Shown here one piece after another: positions 45,296 through 55,236 of a DNA stretch of 64,000 nt. Source of the DNA: Symbiodinium natans. Lineage: Eukaryota; Sar; Dinophyceae; Suessiales; Symbiodiniaceae. The notes beneath the pieces are model-generated. The model saw only the letters and a program-made list of their open reading frames with translations. It made no database searches and was not told where the DNA came from. The translations under genes were made by a program, and so were the position numbers. Location of the stretch: contig CAJNDS010002237.1 in the NCBI GenBank assembly GCA_905221605.1, positions 62,001 through 126,000 on the forward strand, written 5' to 3'. How positions within the stretch are numbered: position 1 is the first letter of the stretch; each line of letters opens with the position of its first letter.

Positions 45296-46180
45296 ATGGC
45301 CCCCCGCGAGTACATCTGTTGCAGTGGCAAAAGCTGCACAGGATGGATTTGGGCGGACAAGGCTCAGCCGCACATGCACTGCAAGAAATGCAGAACGCCC
45401 TGGGCAAACAGCATTCGACAGGCGAGACAGAACTGGAGCCAGTGGAAGCCACAATGGCCCACAGTGGCTGAGGCAGCTTACTGGCAGCCGCCAAAGAAGC
45501 CCAAGCCACCGAAGACACCACTGCCGAACAAGGTCCTGCAAGCCCTAGGAGTGGCATGGGACAATGTGCCTGAAGAGGTGCAAAAGAACCTCCAGGAGGC
45601 AGGGTACAGACCACCCAAGGCACAGGTCAAAGAAGAGGTGGACGACCTCACAGACCTGTGCCAGAAGCATGAAGCCGCCCTGCCGGAGGAGGTCAAAGCC
45701 TACCTGAAAGGCCTCAAGGCCAGCCAGGAGGTGACGCCCTCCCAAGCTGCGAGCCAGGCCAGCCAGAGCTGGCAGAGCGCAGCTGGCAAGCTCAAGCACA
45801 TCGCCGATCAAAAGATTGGCCTGCAGAAGCGCATAGACATGGCGAAGGAGTCATTAAGGCAGCTTCTACAAGAAATGATTGTGCTGAATGAGCAGGCTGA
45901 GAGGGCACAGAAGGCAGTTGAGGCAAGCTCAGGCCTACTCAAAGAGAAAGTCTTCTGCGAATCCGCTGCGGACATGGAGGTCGACAGCATCCTCCATGAA
46001 CTGGGGGTAAGCCTCAATGAGGAGCAAGAGAAGAAACTCCATGAGATTAAAGCGGAGCGAGAAGCAAAGCGGCGTCGCACGCAGGAGGGCCCCACCCCTC
46101 TGGGTCTTGAGGAGCACACCCAGGAGGGGATGCCTCCCGGCAATGCCAATGCCCCGCCGGGGTTGGGCCCGGTGGCCTAG
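45296..46180 (+). CDS. Retrotransposon ORF1 protein (copy 2), 294 aa
   Basis: Same architecture as the copy 1 protein: CCSGKSCTGW/HMHCKKC at the N-terminus, helical middle, Pro-rich tail, stop TAG after GLGPVA. It is almost identical to the first 294 codons of copy 3, so purifying selection or very recent origin is likely. ATG chosen for its GCCATGG context; the upstream in-frame stretch lacks another ATG. Confidence 0.8.
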   Translation: MAPREYICCSGKSCTGWIWADKAQPHMHCKKCRTPWANSIRQARQNWSQWKPQWPTVAEAAYWQPPKKPKPPKTPLPNKVLQALGVAWDNVPEEVQKNLQEAGYRPPKAQVKEEVDDLTDLCQKHEAALPEEVKAYLKGLKASQEVTPSQAASQASQSWQSAAGKLKHIADQKIGLQKRIDMAKESLRQLLQEMIVLNEQAERAQKAVEASSGLLKEKVFCESAADMEVDSILHELGVSLNEEQEKKLHEIKAEREAKRRRTQEGPTPLGLEEHTQEGMPPGNANAPPGLGPVA

Positions 46181-49100
46181 GGACTCGGCGTGTGGGGCCT
46201 GGTGCCCCAAAGCAAGGGCCCCACAGAGCCAATGTGCGACCCCAGCCCAGGGCTGGAACACATGCTGCGAACTGCCCAGCAGTTCCTGGTGGCATGTGCT
46301 GAATACTACAAGCGAGGTGCTCACATCAATCTACATGGGAAAAGATTGAGGGAGGCCTTGGGGAAACAACTTACTGCAGGTAGCAGTGGTTGTGAGCCAA
46401 GCTGGCAGAAGCCCAGCCACTTTTGTCGGCCCAGAACGGAGTCGCCAGAAAGCGTTCCGATCACAGGACCAAAGTTTTTTCAAACTGGACCTTACAGATG
46501 ATGAGGCACCAGCAGCTGACGAGCAAATGCAGCCACTGTGGGAGGTGAACCCTGATGGAAACCCTCTGGTTACCCCAGGCCCCCCCCCACCACAATGGCA
46601 TGATAAAGCCCAGAAGGTGAAACCTTCCCCCTGCAGCCCAGAAGACATGGGTTCAGAACTAACATGGCAGGAGGTGGTTAGCCTCCTGGAAGACCAAGCG
46701 AGCCCCTTCCAGGAAAAGGAAGCCACCCTTCTAAGCTTCATCGAAGCCCAAGAGGAGGTGATGGCGGAGGACTCCCTGGCCTGGGGTTGGTGCAGGATGG
46801 TCCTGCAAGCCCTAGAACAAGGAGAGGATGTCACCGGGAAAGCCATCCAACAGGCAAAGGAGGTGATAACCTCTGAGCTCCCCAAACGTGAGACGCCCCT
46901 GCCACCGAAACAGGTGCTGGGCCAGCAGGAAGGAGAGGAAGACCTTGAGCATGACGAGGGCACCGACTCCGAAGCGCCCAGCCATGAGAAGGTTAAACCT
47001 TCCGCCTCGCCTGACCAGTATCTCAGCATCATGAGCGCCAATGTCACCAGCTTCAACAACGGGGCGTTGGAGTGGGTAACCTCCTCCAAAGCCAAGGTGG
47101 TGTGTCTGCAGGAAACCCACCTCACACCGGAACTGCTGCATGGGAGGAGAGCCACACTGCAATCCCTAGGATGGGATCTCTATGCTGAGCCGGCCTCCCT
47201 GTCGGACAAAGGCACAAGGTTGGGGGGCACTGCCTGCGCCTTTCCCAAAAATAGCGGCGTGTGGCAAAAAGCCACCTGCCAATGTAAAGGGGCGGGCTAC
47301 ACAGCCGTGGGTCTGAGGCAAAGACGGTGGGACTACACGATTGTGTCCCTCTACCTGAGGGACACGGAAGGCCTGAATGGTCCCACAAATGCGGAGGTGC
47401 TATCCTCTCTGGTGGCTTTCGTAAGAACCCTCCCAGAGCCCTGGATCATCTTGGGGGACTGGAACCTGGACCCGACTGAAGTTCAGGACACAGCGCTGAT
47501 TCAGGTGATGAGGGGGAGAATGATAGCCACTGGAGAAGCTACTTGCAACCATGGAGCGGAGCTGGATTTTGGGGTAGTGAGTAGGAGCCTGGAAGCCCTG
47601 GGGGAGCTGTCTGCTACCTGGGCAGTCCCGTGGAAACCCCATGCTGCCTTGCACCTCAAAGTCAAGGACGGTGCCAGTGAATGGAAATCCTGGAAACTTC
47701 CCCAGTTCCTGAAGCTCACAGCAGACCTCAAAAACCAGGAATGGCAAGAGGTCCAACCCTCCCACTTCGCCATAATTGACCGGACCTGTGCCCAAGAGGA
47801 CCAGAGCACCTGGCAGCTGGCGACCTGGGCGGCCAGCCTGGAGCATTGCCACGAAGCTCCGAGGACTGGCAGAGGGTGGTGTGTGCAGGCCCAATGGGGA
47901 CCCTCAGTCGCCCTTCCACTGCCCCCAAAGGCTCTGAAGTGGGCTGGTGGGCAGCCAGAATCCTGGAAGAGGTGCCAGCCTCCCAGCAGCACCTGCCGGA
48001 CCTAGGCAATCTCCCAGCCTGCCCAGACATTGCTGAAGGTGCTGCCTTCCTCACCGAACTGTCCCGGCAATGCTCAGCAACAGCACCACAGTGGCGCTCA
48101 TTGAGTGTTGTGGCCAGACACAAGGAGGCGGCCCTCCAAATGCAGAGAGCCAAGGAACAGCAAGCCCAGTACAAGGACTGGCTCCAAGCGGGATTAGCGA
48201 AAGGGATGAGACCTCTGTACAGTTCTCTCAAAAAGAGTGAAAGAGTCCTGGATCGGCCCTTCCAAAACCTCCCTGGAGAAGAGCGCCCAGGGGCCAGAAG
48301 GAAGCAATGGGTCGCTATCTGGGGAGAGGTAGAGGTTTCCCCCCCGATTGGCCAGACCTTACTGGATGCGGCAAAGTCCTCCCCGCTGTTTAAGATAACA
48401 GCAGACGGGCTTGAGGCCATCCTAAAGAATGTCACAGACAAAGCAGGAGGTCTTGATGGGCTCGCCTATGCTGCCCTCAAAAACCTCCCTGGACCGGCCT
48501 ATGAGCAGCTCACCCAAGCCCTGAACTTGGCTGAAGCCACAGGGGTGGCGCCACAGCACTGGCAGGCGCACCATGTGGCCCTTCTGCCCAAAAATGCTGA
48601 CATAGAAAGGCCCATAACCCTCACATCCATCACCTATCGGCTTTGGTGCTTCTGCAGAGCACAGGTCGTCAAGAAGTGGATGCGAGAAACTGCAGAGCAG
48701 TTCCCATGGGATAAAGCTTCCCCTGGCAACACGTGTCTAGAAACAGGCATGCAGAGACTCCTGAGAGGAGAGGTTAGCCGCGCAGCTAACAAACATGCCT
48801 GTGCAGTCCTCCTGGACCTGCAGACTTTCTATGACAGTGTCAACTGGACCAAATTGGAGGAGCGGATAGTGGCGACCGGCTTTCCGCCAGCTATAGCCCT
48901 CCTGGTCATGCAAGTCTACCGGGGAACGAGATATCTCGTGGCAGAGGATCTCCTCTCGGAGGGGATCCTCCCTGCGAGGGGCATCCTAGCCGGGTGCCCG
49001 TTCGCAACAATGATGGCCAGGGTTTACCTCCAGCCAATAATGCAAGAAGCCGCTCAGCTCCGCAGTATCACCGCCCTAGACACCTGGGTGGATGACATTG

Positions 49101-51420
49101 GAGCGGATTTCGAAGCACGATATCCTGAGCAGGCAGCGTTTGCGGTCTATGAAGGTTACAAAACCCTTCGCCGGCTTCTGGAAGGTAGCGACCTCCGTTT
49201 ATCCCTGAAGAAAACAGGCTTCCTGTGCACCACTGCAGAAGCCAGAAGGGAGCTACAGAAGCTGCGCAAAGATGGGGACCCGGCTATCTGTGATAGCATG
49301 AAGGATTTAGGCCTGGACTGTGCCCTGGGTCGGGTCCGGAGGGTCAAGGTGCAAAGAGCCCGCAGGCACAAAGCGGGCCAACGGCAGAAGAAGTTGAAAC
49401 AACTGAGAGTCCCGGGTGTGCCGGCCAAGGTCCGCCTCTTCAGAGGAGGGGTTGCCTCCGTCCTTACTTGGGGCCACCAAGCCCAGGGAATGCCGCCCAC
49501 CCGGAGACAGAAAGCAGTGTGGCAGACAGAAAATGGGCAATCTGGAGGTGGCCCTGTCCTCCGTGGGGGATAGGTACCAAGACCCGGGCCGCACCATGAT
49601 GGTCCAGCAAGTTGAGGCCTGGTTCCAGCTCAAGAAGCGCTGGGTAGGAAAGGAAGAGCTGCTGGAGAGAACATGGGGCCTCACAGTCCAAAGGCTGGAA
49701 GAGGCCAGCAGCAGGTGGCAAATGGTCAGGGGCCCGTTGGCAGCCACGGTTGCGTACCTGCTTGACATGGGTTGGCAGCCTAGAGGCAGTGATGAATGGT
49801 TAGACACCCACGGCACCAAGCACACCATACACACCCCACAGCAGGAGTGTCGTGTCTTAGACCTCCTCCAGCAAACCTACCAGAAGGAGGTGAACCACCG
49901 CATCGCCACTGGTCTTGCTGCCCCTGAGCTACAGGAGGGAGTCGACTGGACGGTAGGGAGGAAATTGCTGGGGGAGTTCAAGAAAGAAGGTCGAACCACG
50001 AAAGCAGCTGCCTTGAGGTGCGTCTGGCAGGGTGCCTTGGTTTGCAGCCAAAACTCTGCTGTCAAAGTGTGCCCCCGATGCCACGAGGAAGCAGATTGGG
50101 AGCATGTCCTCCTGGATTGTGCCTGGTGGGGAGGCCCAAAACTGGGAGTTGCCAACATGGTTCCAAGAAGGCAGGGCCCAAGGCCCGAGATCGCTGTGGA
50201 CCAGGGGCCTCCCGCCCAAACCCAAATGGGAGGTACAGCCTCCACAGGAGGACAATCCCATCTTTCTGGGTTTATGGGCAAACAAAGAGGCCCTCAATGA
50301 CCCGGAGCTTGTGTATGGCACAGATGCTAGTGGTGGCCCCTACACGGCGGACCCGAGACTCCGGCAGGTGGCATATGCAGTAGTAGCCTGCAAGAAACAG
50401 GGCCAAGAATACGTCCAGGTAGGAGCAATCGTAGGCCAAGTCCCTGGACCACAGACGGTTTTTCGGGGGGAGCTGTATGCCGTTCTGCAGCTGGCCCGTT
50501 ATACCGAAGGCCCTATTGACACGACACTAGACTGCCTTGGTGTCCCAAAACGAGTCCGCAGCCCAAAGCCGGGCAAGACCCACGGTGACATCTGGTGGGA
50601 GCTGCAAACCACTGATGTCAACCGCCTCAAAATGAAATGGGTTCCATCCCATGTTTCAGAGGAGGAGTTCCTCCGGAAGGTGGGTGCGGAAAACTCGTGG
50701 AGACAGCAGGTCAATGACCTGGCGGACAAGCTGTGTGGGGAAAAAGCGGCCGAACTGGCCCACCCTGATGTCCGGGCAGCCAGTCAGTACCAGGACCATT
50801 GCAGCAAAAAAGCACAAGAATTCCTGGCAAGCAGGGCGGAAAAGGTCCTTACTGCCATTGGGGAAAATCAGCACCCAGTGTATAAGGTCTTCCTGCAGGA
50901 AAAGCAGGCTCGTAAGAGCAACGAGGCCACCTCCAGGCCCTGCAAAAAGCGCATTGGCTCCAACATAGGGAGAGGCCACATCACCACCCAACAGGAATGG
51001 TTCCAGGCGCTGGTCCGGACCAAACCTGTGCATGCGTGGGAATGGGAAGGTCTCAACCTCCGGTGTGCTCAGTGTCAACTTAAACTCCTGCACACAAAGA
51101 ACCGCAAAACCTTGGAAGCACTGGCAGCGCACCAATGCACACACCAAGGCAGAGTGACGGTTGAAGGGGTACATGTTACACATGTTTTAAAACTGCTCGG
51201 GAACAGACAACTGTGGGTCTGCGAAGGTTGTGGTGGACAGTTGTCCTTGAAGACTAAAAATGTTTCGCAAAAACTTTCAGTTGCATGCAGTTTTAAAAAG
51301 GACCCCAGGTGCAAGGCGCAGTTTAAGCCCGAGCCAACCAATGCCATCCGCAGCCTCTTTCAGCAGGTGCAAGGGACAGCCCAAGTTGCAGCAAGCAGAC
51401 CCCCTGTGCAAAATCCCTGA
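46181..51420 (+). pseudogene. Retrotransposon ORF2 polyprotein, copy 2, five lesions
   Basis: Successive frames: 46190-46501; 46386-48005; 47846-49573; 49416-50300; 50032-51420. The lesions are an extra T in a T run near 46475, a 7-nt loss near 47910, a 20-nt loss near 49512, an extra G near 50130 and a change near the C-terminus (51375) that alters the last residues. EN keeps QETHL, GDWNLDP and AELDFG; RT keeps LLDLQTFYDSV, GILAGCPFA and WVDD; RNase H keeps TDASGGP, RGELYAV, TLDCLG and NDLADKLC. Every domain is readable but no continuous protein can be made. Confidence 0.9.
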
Positions 51421-51920
51421 AGGCACCGGCAGCTGAAGCAACCTAGGAGGGTGCATCCTCCCAGTGAGGAAAGTGAAGGTCATCCTCGCTACCAGAGAAG
51501 CCACTCCTGACCGATCCCCTCTAACAGCCTGCGCCAAGTGCACCAGCGGCCTTGAGGGAACTTTTTGTCAGGAGGTTCCTAACCTCTCATGAGGTACCAG
51601 CCTCTGGTAGCATCCCAAAGAGGATGAGAAGCTGAGGTTCATCCTCGCTGCCAGAGAACACACCCCTGGCCGATTTCCTCTCACGGTTTGCACCTAGTGC
51701 ACCAGAAACCTTGAGGAATGTTTTGTCAGGAGTTTCAATCCTCTCATGAGGTACAACCTCTGGTAGCATCCCAAAGAGGATGGTAGCTTAGGAGGAGGTG
51801 TTTTCCTCCCCCTGTATTATAGGGCCAAGAGGGCCATCAGATGTGCCGGTACAGAGGCACGGTTTTCACAACCCAAACACCAAGAAGGTGGACCGCATTT
51901 GTTCGCTCAACTCGGAAAAA

Positions 51921-52002
51921 TTGAACCCAGGTCGAACCTGGATTCTGACCCGGGTTCTGAACCTGGGTTGAACCCAGGTTGAACCTGGGTTGAACCCAGG
52001 TT
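51921..52002. repeat. AACCCAGGTT/AACCTGGGTT array between copies 2 and 3
   Basis: Seven or so alternating GAACCCAGGTT and GAACCTGGGTT units, some altered (GTCGAACCTGGATTCTGACC), fill the whole gap. Confidence 0.9.
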
Positions 52003-52003
52003 C

Positions 52004-52024
52004 CCGTAGCCATTTTGGCTCAAG
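52004..52024 (+). other. DinoSL at 5' end of copy 3
   Basis: Positions 2-22 of the leader (CCGTAGCC...GGCTCAAG) match perfectly; position 1 is C, where the natural leader has T, A or G. Confidence 0.95.
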
Positions 52025-52128
52025 TTTTCGGCCCAAGGAGTAGCCTGAGGGAAGTTTCGGAGGTCTCAGCCTTCCTAGCCTGGTAGCCAGCCTAGGACAG
52101 TTTGCCCAGAGGTGCCTTCCTCTTAGCC

Positions 52129-55100
52129 ATGGCCCCCCGCGAGTACATCTGTTGCAGTGGCAAAAGCTGCACAGGATGGATTTGGGCGGACAAGGCTCAG
52201 CCGCACATGCACTGCAAGAAATGCAGAACGCCCTGGGCAAACAGCATTCGACAGGCGAGACAGAACTGGAGCCAGTGGAAGCCACAATGGCCCACAGTGG
52301 CTGAGGCAGCTTACTGGCAGCCGCCAAAGAAGCCCAAGCCACCGAAGACACCACTGCCGAACAAGGTCCTGCAAGCCCTAGGAGTGGCATGGGACAATGT
52401 GCCTGAAGAGGTGCAAAAGAACCTCCAGGAGGCAGGGTACAGACCACCCAAGGCACAGGTCAAAGAAGAGGTGGACGACCTCACAGACCTGTGCCAGAAG
52501 CATCAAGCCGCCCTGCCGGAGGAGGTCAAAGCCTACCTGAAAGGCCTCAAGGCCAGCCAGGAGGTGACGCCCTCCCAAGCTGCGAGCCAGGCCAGCCAGA
52601 GCTGGCAGAGCGCAGCTGGCAAGCTCAAGCACATCGCCGATCAAAAGATTGGCCTGCAGAAGCGCATAGACATGGCGAAGGAGTCATTAAGGCAGCTTCT
52701 ACAAGAAATGATTGTGCTGAATGAGCAGGCTGAGAGGGCACAGAAGGCAGTTGAGGCAAGCTCAGGCCTACTCAAAGAGAAAGTCTTCTGCGAATCCGCT
52801 GCGGACATGGAGGTCGACAGCATCCTCCATGAACTGGGGGTAAGCCTCAATGAGGAGCAAGAGAAGAAACTCCATGAGATTAAAGCGGAGCGAGAAGCAA
52901 AGCGGCGTCGCACGCAGGAGGGCCCCACCCCTCTGGGTCTTGAGGAGCACACCCAGGAGGGGATGCCTCCCGGCAATGCCAATGCCCCGCCGGGGTTGGG
53001 CCCGGGACTCGGCGTGTGGGGCCTGGTGCCCCAAAGCAAGGGCCCCACAGAGCCAATGTGCCACCCCAGCCCAGGGCTGGAACACATGCTGCGAACTGCC
53101 CAGCAGTTCCTGGTGGCATGTGCTGAATACTACAAGCGAGGTGCTCACATCAATCTACATGGGAAAAGATTGAGGGAGGCCTTGGGGAAACAACTTACTG
53201 CAGGTAGCAGTGGTTGTGAGCCAAGCTGGCAGAAGCCCAGCCACTTTTGTCGGCCCAGAACGGAGTCGCCAGAAAGCGTTCCGATCACAGGACCAAAGTT
53301 TTTCAAACTGGACCTTACAGATGATGAGGCACCAGCAGCTGACGAGCAAATGCAGCCACTGTGGGAGGTGAACCCTGATGGAAACCCTCTGGTTACCCCA
53401 GGCCCCCCCCCACCACAATGGCATGATAAAGCCCAGAAGGTGAAACCTTCCCCCTGCAGCCCAGAAGACATGGGTTCAGAACTAACATGGCAGGAGGTGG
53501 TTAGCCTCCTGGAAGACCAAGCGAGCCCCTTCCAGGAAAAGGAAGCCACCCTTCTAAGCTTCATCGAAGCCCAAGAGGAGGTGATGGCGGAGGACTCCCT
53601 GGCCTGGGGTTGGTGCAGGATGGTCCTGCAAGCCCTAGAACAAGGAGAGGATGTCACGGGGAAAGCCATCCAACAGGCAAAGGAGGTGATAACCTCTGAG
53701 CTCCCCAAACGTGAGACGCCCCTGCCACCGAAACAGGTGCTGGGCCAGCAGGAAGGAGAGGAAGACCTTGAGCATGACGAGGGCACCGACTCCGAAGCGC
53801 CCAGCCATGAGAAGGTTAAACCTTCCGCCTCGCCTGACCAGTATCTCAGCATCATGAGCGCCAATGTCACCAGCTTCAACAACGGGGCGTTGGAGTGGGT
53901 AACCTCCTCCAAAGCCAAGGTGGTGTGTCTGCAGGAAACCCACCTCACACCGGAACTGCTGCATGGGAGGAGAGCCACACTGCAATCCCTAGGATGGGAT
54001 CTCTATGCTGAGCCGGCCTCCCTGTCGGACAAAGGCACAAGGTTGGGGGGCACTGCCTGCGCCTTTCCCAAAAATAGCGGCGTGTGGCAAAAAGCCACCT
54101 ACCAATGTAAAGGGGCGGGCTACACAGCCGTGGGTCTGAGGCAAAGACGGTGGGACTACACGATTGTGTCCCTCTACCTGAGGGACACGGAAGGCCTGAA
54201 TGGTCCCACAAATGCGGAGGTGCTATCCTCTCTGGTGGCTTTCGTAAGAACCCTCCCAGAGCCCTGGATCATCTTGGGGGACTGGAACCTGGACCCGACT
54301 GAAGTTCAGGACACAGCGCTGATTCAGGTGATGAGGGGGAGAATGATAGCCACTGGAGAAGCTACTTGCAACCATGGAGCGGAGCTGGATTTTGGGGTAG
54401 TGAGTAGGAGCCTGGAAGCCCTGGGGGAGCTGTCTGCTACCTGGGCAGTCCCGTGGAAACCCCATGCTGCCTTGCACCTCAAAGTCAAGGACGGTGCCAG
54501 TGAATGGAAATCCTGGAAACTTCCCCAGTTCCTGAAGCTCACAGCAGACCTCAAAAACCAGGAATGGCAAGAGGTCCAACCCTCCCACTTCGCCATAATT
54601 GACCGGACCTGTGCCCAAGAGGACCAGAGCACCTGGCAGCTGGCGACCTGGGCGGCCAGCCTGGAGCATTGCCACGAAGCTCCGAGGACTGGCAGAGGGT
54701 GGTGTGTGCAGGCCCAATGGGGACCCTTAGTCTTACAGCGCCCTTCCACTGCCCCCAAAGGCTCTGAAGTGGGCTGGTGGGCACGCATTGCCAGAATCCT
54801 GGAAGAGGTGCCAGCCTCCCAGCAGCACCTGCCGGACCTAGGCAATCTCCCAGCCTGCCCAGACACTGCTGAAGGTGCTGCCTTCCTCACCGAACTGTCC
54901 CGGCAATGCTCAGCAACAGCACCACAGTGGCGCTCATTGAGTGTTGTGGCCAGACACAAGGAGGCGGCCCTCCAAATGCAGAGAGCCAAGGAACAGCAAG
55001 CCCAGTACAAGGACTGGCTCCAAGCGGGATTAGCGAAAGGGATGAGACCTCTGTACAGTTCTCTCAAAAAGAGTGAAAGAGTCCTGGATCGGCCCTTCCA

Positions 55101-55236
55101 AAACCTCCCTGGAGAAGAGCGCCCAGGGGCCAGAAGGAAGCAATGGGTCGCTATCTGGGGAGAGGTAGGTAGGTTTCCCCCCCGATTGGCCAGACCTTAC
55201 TGGATGCGGCAAAGTCCTCCCCGCTGTTTAAGATAA
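52129..55236 (+). CDS. Fused ORF1-ORF2 product of copy 3 (ORF1, EN, start of RT linker), truncated by frameshift
   Basis: From ATG 52129 a single frame of 1035 codons covers ORF1, the linker and the whole endonuclease. A 9-nt in-frame deletion (TGGCCTAGG) removes the TAG that ends ORF1 in the other copies (near 53004). EN residues QETHL, GDWNLDP and AELDFG are intact. A 2-nt insertion (GGTAGGTAGG) near 55170 shifts the frame and stops it at 55236, just before the RT core. The fusion shows that ORF1 and ORF2 are collinear in one frame. Confidence 0.85.
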   Translation: MAPREYICCSGKSCTGWIWADKAQPHMHCKKCRTPWANSIRQARQNWSQWKPQWPTVAEAAYWQPPKKPKPPKTPLPNKVLQALGVAWDNVPEEVQKNLQEAGYRPPKAQVKEEVDDLTDLCQKHQAALPEEVKAYLKGLKASQEVTPSQAASQASQSWQSAAGKLKHIADQKIGLQKRIDMAKESLRQLLQEMIVLNEQAERAQKAVEASSGLLKEKVFCESAADMEVDSILHELGVSLNEEQEKKLHEIKAEREAKRRRTQEGPTPLGLEEHTQEGMPPGNANAPPGLGPGLGVWGLVPQSKGPTEPMCHPSPGLEHMLRTAQQFLVACAEYYKRGAHINLHGKRLREALGKQLTAGSSGCEPSWQKPSHFCRPRTESPESVPITGPKFFKLDLTDDEAPAADEQMQPLWEVNPDGNPLVTPGPPPPQWHDKAQKVKPSPCSPEDMGSELTWQEVVSLLEDQASPFQEKEATLLSFIEAQEEVMAEDSLAWGWCRMVLQALEQGEDVTGKAIQQAKEVITSELPKRETPLPPKQVLGQQEGEEDLEHDEGTDSEAPSHEKVKPSASPDQYLSIMSANVTSFNNGALEWVTSSKAKVVCLQETHLTPELLHGRRATLQSLGWDLYAEPASLSDKGTRLGGTACAFPKNSGVWQKATYQCKGAGYTAVGLRQRRWDYTIVSLYLRDTEGLNGPTNAEVLSSLVAFVRTLPEPWIILGDWNLDPTEVQDTALIQVMRGRMIATGEATCNHGAELDFGVVSRSLEALGELSATWAVPWKPHAALHLKVKDGASEWKSWKLPQFLKLTADLKNQEWQEVQPSHFAIIDRTCAQEDQSTWQLATWAASLEHCHEAPRTGRGWCVQAQWGPLVLQRPSTAPKGSEVGWWARIARILEEVPASQQHLPDLGNLPACPDTAEGAAFLTELSRQCSATAPQWRSLSVVARHKEAALQMQRAKEQQAQYKDWLQAGLAKGMRPLYSSLKKSERVLDRPFQNLPGEERPGARRKQWVAIWGEVGRFPPRLARPYWMRQSPPRCLR

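Larger units (their letters stand above)
45155..51920 (+). mobile_element. Non-LTR retrotransposon copy 2, near full length (6.77 kb)
   Basis: It starts with full SL plus relict SL, then 5' UTR, ORF1 45296-46180, TAG, ORF2 with EN about 47020-47660, RT about 48450-49270, knuckle about 50070, RNase H about 50310-50770, fingers about 51060-51320, 3' UTR and five As. The left neighbour is the A tail of copy 1 with only TC between; the right neighbour is the AACCCAGGTT array (51921-52002). Nearly identical to copy 3. Confidence 0.95.
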
